DNA from: Chrysochromulina tobinii
Taxonomy: Eukaryota > Haptophyta > Prymnesiales > Chrysochromulinaceae
Length of the DNA: 12,660 nt
Direction of reading: 5' to 3'
Assembly (NCBI GenBank): GCA_001275005.1
Contig: JWZX01002381.1
Location: forward strand, 1-12,660
This document shows positions 1 to 7,294 of the stretch, one piece after another. The notes under the pieces were generated by a model that did no database searches, was not told where the DNA came from, and worked only from the letters and a program-made list of their open reading frames with translations. Every line of letters starts with the position of its first letter. Positions within the stretch are counted from its first letter, which is position 1. Position numbers and translations under genes: made by a program.

Positions 1-95
1 CGCCCCTGCCGCCCCTGCCGCCCCTGCCGCCGCTGCCGCCGCTGCCGCCCCTGCCGCCGCTGCCGCCGCCGCCGCCGCCACCGCCGCCGCGGCTG
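1..95 (-). repeat. GGC-rich trinucleotide tract coding Gly/Ser/Arg in the acyltransferase
   Basis: On the minus strand this is a run of GGC codons broken by AGC and AGG, giving a Gly-rich segment with Ser and Arg. It follows an Ala/Glu-rich segment and runs off the window, so its true length is unknown. Confidence 0.85.
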
Positions 96-1561
96 GCATC
101 GTCGCCGCGGCCTCCGTCGGCCTCCGCCTCGGAGGCGGCCGCCACGCTGACCGCCGCCTCAACTGCCTCCTCTGGCTCGGCCGTCGCCTCCACGGCCGCC
201 GTCGCCGTCTCCGCTGACACTGTCACGGCAATGTCGACGCCGATGGAGGTGGCCGATTCCCGAATGGAATGGGCGGCACCGACGGCGAGGAACGCCAAAG
301 TGCCCACGGCAGCTGGGAGCGACCAAGGCAGTGGGAAGTTGGGCGACGGTTCGGTGTAGCGTAGCGCCCAACAGAAGCAGCCCATCGCCGTCATGTCCAG
401 CACGAGGACGAAGGCCGTGTGCCCAAGACAGCGCTCAAAGGTGCGCGGGGCGGAGATGGTCTGGAGGTCGAGCAGCAAGGCACCGGACGAGAGCTGCCAA
501 AAGCGCGAGGGCATCATGTAGAAGGCAAACCGCGACGCGAGCGACGAGGGGTCCCTGTCGCGCGAGGTGTACCATGAGATCCCTAGCGAGACGGCGCACA
601 GGGCGGAGACGAGCAGAAGCCAGCGCGGCCGCTCAGGCGACATCAAGCACACCCGCTGGCCGTACGCCAAGAAGAGAATCACGGGGAAGACGACGTAAAA
701 CTGCTCCTCGACTCCAAGCGACCATGTATGCAAGAAAGGGTTGCAATGAGAGTCGTGGCTCCACGGTGCCTCGCCCACACCCACGCCCAGCTGGCGAGCA
801 AGGTCAACTGCAAGGGCGCTCGAGAGGCACTCGGGCCTCGGCCCATCGGCTTCGCTCACTGCGGTGAGCCGCCGCCTGGTGCAAAAGTAGTTGGTGCAAA
901 CGGGCCACGGCGGCGGCGGCGGTGTCACCAGAGGGAACGCGCCATTCTCACCCGACGCGTTGAACAAGGCCGGCGCAGTAGCCCGGTCCTCGTGCGTGCC
1001 AAAGCAGTAGTACACGTTGGCACCACCGGCCAGGGCAACCAGGCCGGAGGTGTAGTACTCGTCCAGTGAGGGCACGTACGGCGGCACTAGCATCGCGAGC
1101 AGGAAGGCGGTCACGAACACGACGACGCTCAGGGCGGGAGCGAGCCGCTTCGCGCGCCGTGCAAAGAAACCCGCAAAGTACTCCGAGGCCGTCATGCTGG
1201 GCTTGCGAAGCAACGAGGCGGCGACCACGTAGCCACTGATGACGAAGAAGATGTCCACACCGACAAAGCCTCCGGGCAGATACTTGCTGTCCAGGTGATA
1301 CACGATCACAGCGCCGACCGCGAGCGCACGCAGCCCGTCGATGTCCGGCCGGTAGAACGCATCGCTCGATGGCAGGGGCACTCTTTCAGGCACGACGGGC
1401 TCTCCTGTGGGCGCGTCCTTCCCCGTCTTGGTTGCCAAGCCAGGCGTGACGACGAGCGTTGGGTCGACTGTGCTCGGAAGCGCGCGGTTGTGCTGCAGCT
1501 CCTTTGCGGAAATATCTTCCATCTGGCTGCCCATGATGCCCTCCGCGAGCACGATCCCCAT
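1..1561 (-). CDS. Acyltransferase-3 (OafA/AT3-like) integral membrane protein, C-terminus cut by window edge
   Basis: The minus frame is open from ATG at 1561 to the left edge (520 codons plus one base, no stop), so the gene is partial. Seen: a 70-residue hydrophilic N-terminus, then YRPDIDGLRALAV with the family's R-x10-H motif (R78, H89), then GGFVGVDIFFVISGY, a basic RRAKRLAPAL stretch, an extra Cys-containing loop, and HTWSLGVEEQF around W280, followed by FWQLSSGALL. This order is diagnostic of membrane acyltransferase-3 proteins, which move acyl groups (often acetyl) from a cytoplasmic donor to sugars or lipids across a membrane. The substrate cannot be told. The window ends inside an Ala/Glu- then Gly-rich stretch that interrupts the loop after a late membrane helix, so the last helices should lie beyond the edge. 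An in-frame TAG lies upstream of the ATG; a spliced 5' extension is possible. Family call sure, start uncertain. Confidence 0.9.
   Translation of the reverse strand, partial: MGIVLAEGIMGSQMEDISAKELQHNRALPSTVDPTLVVTPGLATKTGKDAPTGEPVVPERVPLPSSDAFYRPDIDGLRALAVGAVIVYHLDSKYLPGGFVGVDIFFVISGYVVAASLLRKPSMTASEYFAGFFARRAKRLAPALSVVVFVTAFLLAMLVPPYVPSLDEYYTSGLVALAGGANVYYCFGTHEDRATAPALFNASGENGAFPLVTPPPPPWPVCTNYFCTRRRLTAVSEADGPRPECLSSALAVDLARQLGVGVGEAPWSHDSHCNPFLHTWSLGVEEQFYVVFPVILFLAYGQRVCLMSPERPRWLLLVSALCAVSLGISWYTSRDRDPSSLASRFAFYMMPSRFWQLSSGALLLDLQTISAPRTFERCLGHTAFVLVLDMTAMGCFCWALRYTEPSPNFPLPWSLPAAVGTLAFLAVGAAHSIRESATSIGVDIAVTVSAETATAAVEATAEPEEAVEAAVSVAAASEAEADGGRGDDASRGGGGGGGGGSGGRGGSGGSGGRGGRGGRG
134..205 (-). 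repeat. Left copy of a 72-bp coding segment shared with the right edge
   Basis: Read on the minus strand, this segment matches 12589-12660 of the plus strand at 64 of 72 positions by hand alignment. In both places it is in frame and codes an Ala/Glu/Val stretch containing AAVEATAE (18 of 24 residues identical). Here it lies inside the acyltransferase loop insert, codons 453-476 counted from the 1561 ATG. Confidence 0.7.
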
Positions 1562-1645
1562 CAACTCCACCTGCTTGCCGTACCCTGCTTTGCCTTCCTA
1601 CACCCTGTCTACCAGGAAGGTCTGATCATTCCGTGAAAGACTTAC

Positions 1646-1854
1646 GGAAACCTCTTTGATCACACTGACCAAGCGCGTCAATAGCGCAGCGCACCGCGGT
1701 CAATACGCAGTGGAGTCGCCTCGATCCAGGCCTCGATCGCGACACGCACGAAACCTCCGTTCCGACGCAGCACACAACTTACAAGTTTGGGAGAGACACG
1801 GCCTGCGTTGTTAGCGGCCTCGTCACTCGCACTTGCCTCTGCAAGTGCCCCCAT
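1646..1854 (-). other. Candidate 5' exons of the acyltransferase gene, including a 19-nt micro-exon
   Basis: Two perfect GTAAGT donors lie upstream of the acyltransferase ATG on its strand. A consistent model is: exon 1 at 1783-1854 (ATG at 1854, 24 codons), intron 1665-1782 ending GGTCAG, micro-exon 1646-1664, intron 1585-1645 ending AAAGCAG, then exon 3 from 1584, which enters the acyltransferase frame with no stop. The joined frame adds 39 residues ahead of the 1561 ATG. Everything here is splice-signal reading; a single-exon gene starting at 1561 is equally allowed. The rest of 1562-2043 shows nothing else convincing. Confidence 0.35.
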
Positions 1855-2043
1855 GTTTTCCCCATGTTCACACCACAGTGCGGTTGCACTTTTCCTTACA
1901 CGCATTCGCGATTCGGCATTATTATTTGCTCGAGATACGAGAACGAAATTTCGCTCGCCGTGAACTCCTCCGTGAAGAGGCTGTGAAGTATCTCTAAAAG
2001 TTTCTCACATTAGTGCACAGGCCTGGGGAGTGGCCGTCTTCTC

Positions 2044-3537
2044 TTACGCGGCGGGCGCCACGGTGGGCGCATCACCTTCCGCGGTGGCCATGGGCGGCGG
2101 CGGCGGCGCGGCGGCAGCTCGAGCAGGAGCAGCAGCAGCGCCATCAGGCTTGGCGTAGAATTCCTGCACCGCCGCGCGCGTGCGTTCGATGGCCTGGACC
2201 TTCTCCGCGTCGCGCCGCGCCATCTCCACATGGCGGCGCGTGAACTTGTCGATGGCGCTCATCTCGGCGCCAAACCATCCGCCAAGCCCATCCGGCTGCG
2301 CGGACTTAAGGGGACGAGCGGAGGCGAGGGCGACGCCGGCTGCGGACTCGCTGGGCACGCCTGCCTCGGTGGCAGAACCGTCGTCCACGTCGCCCGCGTC
2401 GACGGCGGCGGCAGCGGCGGCGGCGGCGGCGGCGGCATCCTCGGCCAGCTCCTCGGGCGGTTGGAAGGCCTGGTACTCCTCCGCTGTCCGACCCCCTGCG
2501 AGCTTCTTGGCGAAGAGCACGTCCGCCGTGCGCAGAAGCCGATGCAGCCTGCCCTTGCCTTCGCGCCCATGCAGCTTGAGGAAGCCGTGCCTCTTGCGCA
2601 GGTACGCGAGCGAATAGGTGAGCGACTGTGGGAAGACTTCTAGCTCAGACACTGAGCGCTTCCACACGGTTGTGAGGAAGGCATGCTTCGCCTGCAGCGT
2701 CGGCAGCGAGCTCCCCAGCACCCGCGGGTTGCGCTCGATCACGTGCTCCACGCTCGTCAGGCCAACCGACTTGAGCCACGCTACCTTGGGCTTCAGGTCG
2801 GCCTCGAGGTCGCGCGCGAGCAGCGCGGGCCAGCGCGCGAGCATCTTGGCGAGCCGGTGGCGCGGGACCGCGCACTCTTCCACCAGGTAATTCACCGTCG
2901 CCTCGAGGCGCGCCTTCCGCCCAGCGCCGAAGACTGCATTCGGCAGCTCGTTGAGCACTTTGCCGAGGTCCAGGCCCTCGATCGAGCGCAGGTACTCAAT
3001 CGACGGGCGCATGTCGGCCTCGACGTCGAGGATCGCAAAGCGGGGGCAGTTCTCGACGAAACGGCCCGTCTGGCGCACGCCGAGCGCGCGCAGGATCGCC
3101 ACCTTGCGGTGCAGGTCGTCGTTCACGTCGCAGCTGAGCACCTGCGGGCACCGGCCGACGATCGGCCCGATGTCTGCGATGCCGAGCGAGAGCAGGTAGT
3201 CGATGTGCGGCGCGGAGGCACGCGGGTCCCGCTCGAGCAGCTGCGGGTCTCGCTGCACGGCGCTGGCCAAATTAGGCACGCCAAGCACCTTGAGGAAGCA
3301 CAACTGCCGCTCGACGGCGGCTGCGTTGGCAGATGGCGCGGCGGCCGTCGGCGGCAGCCCGTACTTCTCGAGCACGCTCGTGATCGAGGAGGCCGGTGCT
3401 GCCGAAGCGGCGGAGAGGCCGCGCCGCCGGAGCAAGAGCCCGCCTCGGGACGACCGTTGCAGCAGCCGCAGCGCGACTGAGGTCAACGCCATAGCCACGC
3501 GACGCGGACGTGAATGCTGAACTGTGAAAGGAATCAT
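2044..3537 (-). CDS. mTERF-repeat organelle protein
   Basis: A complete single-exon frame of 497 residues. Seen: an Arg/Leu/Ser-rich, acid-free leader (about residues 1-47, with RRRGLSAASAAP) typical of a mitochondrial or plastid targeting peptide; about seven mTERF helical repeats at about 75-325, with recurring units such as LGIADIGPIVGRCPQVL and VGLTSVEHVIERNPRVL; and the family's closing signature FPQSLTYSLAYLRKR at 302-316. mTERF proteins bind organelle DNA or RNA and affect transcription, RNA processing or ribosome assembly. The C-terminal third is an unusual extension: an 11-Ala run at 368-378, a charged helix about 425-462 and an Ala/Pro tail. A second ATG at 3492 (Met16) would still leave a good leader. 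It lies 201 bp downstream of the fucosyltransferase-like gene on the same strand. The target organelle cannot be decided. Confidence 0.9.
   Translation of the reverse strand: MIPFTVQHSRPRRVAMALTSVALRLLQRSSRGGLLLRRRGLSAASAAPASSITSVLEKYGLPPTAAAPSANAAAVERQLCFLKVLGVPNLASAVQRDPQLLERDPRASAPHIDYLLSLGIADIGPIVGRCPQVLSCDVNDDLHRKVAILRALGVRQTGRFVENCPRFAILDVEADMRPSIEYLRSIEGLDLGKVLNELPNAVFGAGRKARLEATVNYLVEECAVPRHRLAKMLARWPALLARDLEADLKPKVAWLKSVGLTSVEHVIERNPRVLGSSLPTLQAKHAFLTTVWKRSVSELEVFPQSLTYSLAYLRKRHGFLKLHGREGKGRLHRLLRTADVLFAKKLAGGRTAEEYQAFQPPEELAEDAAAAAAAAAAAVDAGDVDDGSATEAGVPSESAAGVALASARPLKSAQPDGLGGWFGAEMSAIDKFTRRHVEMARRDAEKVQAIERTRAAVQEFYAKPDGAAAAPARAAAAPPPPPMATAEGDAPTVAPAA
2401..2436 (-). repeat. GCG/GCC trinucleotide run coding poly-Ala in the mTERF protein
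   Basis: A near-pure GCN run on the minus strand encodes the 11-Ala stretch at residues 368-378, outside the mTERF repeats. It is a likely site of length variation between alleles. Confidence 0.8.
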
Positions 3538-3738
3538 GTACTACGGGCGTCCCGCGCCTCGATCCCGCGCCGGGGTGGCGCTCCCGCCGGGGGGCGGTCC
3601 CCCGTTTGCCGTTACACTGACCGCGTGCGTCGTTTTTCCAAGAGCAAAAAACGGCAAGGAAATTGGAGGAATACACACGCGGGTCGTAGCGTCCACATGA
3701 GACATGTTCAACACTTCAAGTACTAGCTGGCAGCATGG
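3538..3738. promoter_or_regulatory. Intergenic region: 3' end of fucosyltransferase-like gene and promoter of mTERF gene
   Basis: This 201-bp gap must hold the upstream gene's 3' UTR and the mTERF promoter. A short inverted repeat is visible (cgttttt at 3631-3637 and aaaaacg further on, across a 9-10 nt spacer) about 95-120 bp upstream of the mTERF ATG. No TATA box or poly(A) signal is clear. Confidence 0.4.
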
Positions 3739-5364
3739 TCACTTGGTCAGGCTGCCATCCATGAACTGCATACCCTGCCTCCGCTGGGCCGCGATACACC
3801 AATCATGCTGTCCCATGAACGTCGCCTCCGACGGCCGAAAGAACGAGATCGCTTGGCTTCCGACGTCTTCGCCCGTTGAGTTGCCGACCGGCCGCGCTGC
3901 ACTGTGTGCTGCACCTCGCACGCCTGCACGCGGGCACACGCGCCACCAGCCCCGCCGATGGTCCAAGAATTGGAAGGCGCCGAGCAGCCGTGCAAACGTG
4001 GAGCCCGGCCATCCCGCAAACCATCGCGCGCGACGGCAGAGCTCCAAGTCGATGAGAGCGTCGCGTGTGTATGAGGAGGACGAGTCTCGCTGAGGGTCCC
4101 CTGTGCCCTGGGCGCGTGATTTGGCCTCTCGCCCCGTGCGCACAAGCAACGCGCCCCACGGCGCTCGACGCAAGAGCCTCTCGTCATCTGCGGCACTGAT
4201 GTCTGTGCCAACCGCAACGAAGACCATCGGCGTCGCGCGCAGAGCGACGGGCGCGAGAGGCGGCAGGTAATCGTCGAGCCGTGGAGGCCGTCCGGCGTAG
4301 TTGAAGGCCTGCGATTTGATCATATCCGCCTCGATGCGTGCATGCATGCACCCATATGCCGGCAGCTCGGGGTGCTGAAGCTCTTCATCGGTACTTGGGG
4401 CGTCGTCAGGGCCGTCGTCCTGGGGCCCGCGGCTAACGACCCTGTCACCTGCACCGCCGATACCTTTGCTGCTACTGCTGCTGCTGTACTTGCTCCTGCT
4501 CCCCCAACTTCCGGTGCTTCCGGTGCTGCCGCTTGTGCTGTTGCTGCCGCTGCTGCTGCCGCCGCCGCGATTGCTGCTGCTGGCTGGCACCAGCCCGCCG
4601 ACGCGTGTGCTGGGCCGGAGGTGGAGCGTCCGCTCAGCTTGGCGGACGCTCTCTCGCACCGCCCGGGCGACCTGCAGGCCCCGGTACACGCTCGCCTCGA
4701 GGGCCCTCAGCCGCGCCGCCTCCGGAGCGCTGACATTGGCTCTTAGGAAGAGGATTCGCTGCAACGCCTTGTACGCCCGCCACCCGAGGAGCGCGTCGCC
4801 CTGCAGCACGTTCACAACCATAGCCGCGCCCGCACTACCGGTCACGTTTCTGCATGACCATCCACACCGCACCACAGTGGTGCCGATGCCGGACGTGCTG
4901 GTGCCAGTGCTCGTGGCAACGGTCGCGTTCGCAGAAGCGCGCCTGTTGCGCCCCCTCGCGGCATTTGAAGCCGCACGCATCTGCCCATACGAGTCCCTCG
5001 TGATCGCACTCACGTTGGCGGCTCGGAGGGCCTCGATCAAGGGCTCCACCTCGAAGAGCGTTGCAAACGGGAGCTGCGTGCCATGGTGATCGTGCGATTC
5101 AAAATCGGGCAAAACGAGCGTCGCATCAAAGAGATGAGCGCAAAGAGCATAGCCAACGAGCGCGAAGAGCTGGTTGACGAGCCCCGATTCAGGCCCACTC
5201 GACAGCGGACGCGGATGCAGCACCGGCCGGACGCGCTGCCTCCCGAAACGCTTTGCAAGCTGCCCAGTCTTGTATTCCCAGATGTGTATCTCGAGCAGCT
5301 GCTGCGGCCGACCGTCGCGTGGGAACGCGTGGAGCAGCGTCGACAAGAGCGGATGCGCGGGCAT
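3739..5364 (-). CDS. O-fucosyltransferase-like (GT-B) protein with Ser/Gly insert
   Basis: 541 residues from ATG at 5364; an in-frame TGA lies 12 bp before that ATG. Seen: a nucleotide-sugar-type loop SGLVNQLFALVGYA (residues 60-73) followed by ATLVLPDFE; a His-x-Arg motif YGCMHARIE (H341, R343), matching the HxR motif that contacts GDP-fucose in the protein O-fucosyltransferase superfamily; a strand VFVAVGTD; and a C-terminal ALIDLELCRRARWFAGWPGS segment near 435-455, which corresponds to the family's helix with a conserved Asp and Ser. Between the N and C halves is a low-complexity Ser/Gly/Asn/Thr insert of about 55 residues. Such enzymes transfer fucose or another sugar from a GDP donor, usually in ER or Golgi, yet no signal peptide or membrane anchor is visible at this start, so a 5' exon may be missing. 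It could be a related GDP-sugar transferase. Family fairly sure, substrate unknown. Confidence 0.72.
   Translation of the reverse strand: MPAHPLLSTLLHAFPRDGRPQQLLEIHIWEYKTGQLAKRFGRQRVRPVLHPRPLSSGPESGLVNQLFALVGYALCAHLFDATLVLPDFESHDHHGTQLPFATLFEVEPLIEALRAANVSAITRDSYGQMRAASNAARGRNRRASANATVATSTGTSTSGIGTTVVRCGWSCRNVTGSAGAAMVVNVLQGDALLGWRAYKALQRILFLRANVSAPEAARLRALEASVYRGLQVARAVRESVRQAERTLHLRPSTRVGGLVPASSSNRGGGSSSGSNSTSGSTGSTGSWGSRSKYSSSSSSKGIGGAGDRVVSRGPQDDGPDDAPSTDEELQHPELPAYGCMHARIEADMIKSQAFNYAGRPPRLDDYLPPLAPVALRATPMVFVAVGTDISAADDERLLRRAPWGALLVRTGREAKSRAQGTGDPQRDSSSSYTRDALIDLELCRRARWFAGWPGSTFARLLGAFQFLDHRRGWWRVCPRAGVRGAAHSAARPVGNSTGEDVGSQAISFFRPSEATFMGQHDWCIAAQRRQGMQFMDGSLTK
4455..4610 (-). repeat. 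Ser/Gly/Asn-coding low-complexity insert
   Basis: AGC, AGT and GGC codons dominate on the minus strand, coding a Ser/Gly-rich linker that separates the two halves of the fucosyltransferase-like fold. The complementary strand reads as Leu- or Ala-rich open frames, which are shadows. Confidence 0.75.
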
Positions 5365-5720
5365 ACGCAATCGGACTCAAGAGCGACTCGACGCACAAAT
5401 TCTCTCCAGTTTCCAAAAAGATTGCCGTTGGTAGGGAAACTCACAGCACGGAAACCCATCCGTGCATGCAGATTTTGGGTCTCAGTGTGCCCTTCCAGGA
5501 TCCAGGAAGAAACACACGCGTAAACATAATCTGGATCTTCCACACGATTTTCAGCTCTCTAAGACCTCGCTTTTGTGCAGGGGGTGGCTCGGCTGTAAAG
5601 GTACGTATGGGCGAATTCATGGTGGTCCAAGGAGACTGCCCTGCCGTCGGCGTCGTGCGTATGCTCGCCAGAGCCACGTGCTGCGTGCCCTCCACCTCCT
5701 CGGGCGAGAGCGTCGCTCCC
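5365..5720. other. 356-bp intergenic region, CDK 3' side and fucosyltransferase-like 5' side
   Basis: No gene is supported here. On the minus strand a GTGAGT donor near 5445 and a possible TTGAG acceptor next to the fucosyltransferase ATG were tested as a missing leader exon, but no joined frame worked. The stretch should contain the CDK 3' UTR and the promoter of the next gene. Confidence 0.5.
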
Positions 5721-6898
5721 CTAGACAGCGATGCCCGAGCGCGTCTTGATCTCCGGCGGCAGATCGTCAAAGTACGGATGCTTGAGCGCGTTTTTGGCGG
5801 TTATCCGCTTGGCGGGGTCGTATTGCAGCATCTCTGTTATCAAGGCGAGGCCGCTCGCATCGAGCTTTGGGCAGAGGACATCGAGAGAGAGCCTCGGCTG
5901 GGGGTTTTGGCCCCATTCGGCCTTGAATTCGGGTAGCTCGACCACAGTGGGCCACTCGACCTCGTTGGGAGTGCCGAGGATCTGATGAGGGAGGCGCTCG
6001 GCGGCACTCAGCGAGGCATGCAGGGGACGCACTCAGAGGCAGCCAGGAATGCGGTCTCTCCGAGAGAGAGGGCGAGGGCTAGGGCGAGGCCTCAATGTCC
6101 TCGGGCTCGATGTCCTCGCCAACGGACCTTAAAGATACGCAGCAGCTGATCCTGGTCCGAGGTGCCGGGGAAGAGCGGCCGGCCCGAGGACATCTCGCCG
6201 AAGATGCACCCGACGCTCCAGATGTCCACAGGCGTCGAGTACTTGCGTGAGCCCATGAGCACGTCGGGGGCGCGGTACCAGAGGGTCACCACCTCGTGCG
6301 TGTACGAGCGAACCGGGATCCCGAAGGCACGCGCGAGCCCAAAGTCGGCAAGCTTGAGCTCGCCGTCCTTATTCACGAGCAAATTCTGCGGTTTTAGGTC
6401 GCGGTGCAGCACTCGCCTGTCGTGGCAGAACGCCACCCCCGCGAGCAGCTGAAACAAGTTGGACTTGATCGATAGCTCTGACATGCCGTCCGTCGCGGCG
6501 TCCAAATGCTTCTTCAAGTCCTCATCGCAGAACTCGAAGACGAGCGTCAGCTTCTTCTCCGTGTGGATCACGTCGTGAAGCCTGTGGGCGCAGACACGAG
6601 ACGCGCGCGGCGCCTCAGACGCAGTCGAGCCAGGCGCACGCAGAGAGCCTCCGAGGAGTCCAGCGGCTGCCAGCGCCGCGAGCGCCCATCAGGCAGGTGC
6701 GTACCTGACGATGTTGGGGTGCTGCAACTCTTTTAGGATGCTGATCTCGCGAATCGCCGTACTCGGGATGCCCTCATCCTCTGCCTCTAACCGGATCTTC
6801 TTGAGGGCAACATGACCACCCGTCAGCCGGTTCCTCGCCTTGTAGACGACGCCATAGGTGCCCTCGCCAATCTTCTCGATCTTCTGGTACTTCTCCAT
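5721..6898 (-). CDS. Cyclin-dependent kinase, PSTAIRE type with CDK5-like features, three exons
   Basis: Exons 6705-6898, 6128-6581 and 5721-5981 join to 302 residues, the normal length of a minimal CDK. Seen: GEGTYG loop with T14 and Y15 (the inhibitory phosphorylation pair), ATP-binding K33, an exact PSTAIRE cyclin-binding helix (45-51, E51), HRDLKPQN (catalytic D126), DFG (144-146), and activation-loop T159 in [15 protein letters not shown]. All catalytic residues are present, so it should be an active cyclin-dependent Ser/Thr kinase of the cell-cycle type. [21 protein letters not shown] and the APDVL step resemble CDK5, while PSTAIRE is the CDK1/CDKA form; its exact subgroup is unclear. 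Junctions are fixed by the conserved reading IVR-LHDV and RIFK-ILGTPNE. It is divergent from the hydrolase gene. Confidence 0.96.
5982..6127 (-). other. CDK intron 2 (146 nt), repeat-rich
   Basis: Donor AAG|GTCCGT (weak beyond GT) and acceptor CTCATCAG|ATC, phase 0. The 5' part has a 15-nt near-perfect direct repeat (GAGGACATCGAGCCC and GAGGACATTGAGGCC); the 3' part is a series of units like TGCCTCTGAG and TGCCTCGCTGAG. Its last 14 nt are identical to the end of the RGG-gene intron. Confidence 0.92.
6582..6704 (-). other. CDK intron 1 (123 nt)
   Basis: Donor AG|GTACGC and acceptor CGCCCACAG|G on the minus strand. It splits the Arg65 codon after its second base. Removal restores the conserved NIVRLHDV. 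Confidence 0.93.
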
Positions 6899-7294
6899 GG
6901 GTGCTGGCGTGCAGCTGCTCAGCGCTGGCGACGAAACTGACCCGCTGCCCGGCCGTGGCCACGTCCGTCAGAACGACCGCGCGCCCCGTACAATACAGAG
7001 GCACTCGCGCTGTCCACTTTGTGAACGAGGCACGTTTCGTCATTTTTGAAAACTTGTCACCGGGACGATCGTCACGTTTCCAGGATTTTACTCTGTCTCG
7101 TAGCACACGTGACACGAAACAAGTAAGCAAGAAGAAAGCAGCAGATTAGTCGAACCACCAAGTAAGCTTGACGCTACATGAGCGTCTACGAGACGACAGT
7201 CTATCTTTAACATTACATGTAACACAACACCTCGTGCCCACGTGCAGTCGCGGTTGTTGAGTTGCCAACTGTTTCGTCATTTCGTCGGTCGTAC
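6899..7294. promoter_or_regulatory. Divergent promoter region between CDK and hydrolase genes
   Basis: The 396 bp between two divergent start codons must drive both genes. It is less GC-rich than the flanking coding DNA. It holds two palindromic CACGTG (G-box/E-box type) sites at 7106-7111 and 7239-7244, and two direct copies of gtttcgtcattt at 7034-7045 and 7271-7282, the second ending 13 bp before the hydrolase ATG. No clear TATA box is seen. Regulatory function is inference. Confidence 0.6.

Noticed and set aside
331-867. Plus-strand open frame of 178 codons
   Set aside because: Lies antisense to the acyltransferase, which has clear conserved motifs; the plus frame is Arg/Ala/Ser-rich with no recognisable domain, typical of a shadow in GC-rich DNA.
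2683-3480. Plus-strand open frame of 265 codons opposite the mTERF gene
   Set aside because: Composition is His/Arg/Ala/Val-rich and mirrors the mTERF codons; no motif or start context supports it.
7262-7294. TTG start for the hydrolase, 11 codons upstream
   Set aside because: Non-ATG starts are rare in nuclear genes; ATG 7295 gives a sensible short basic N-terminus before the membrane anchor.
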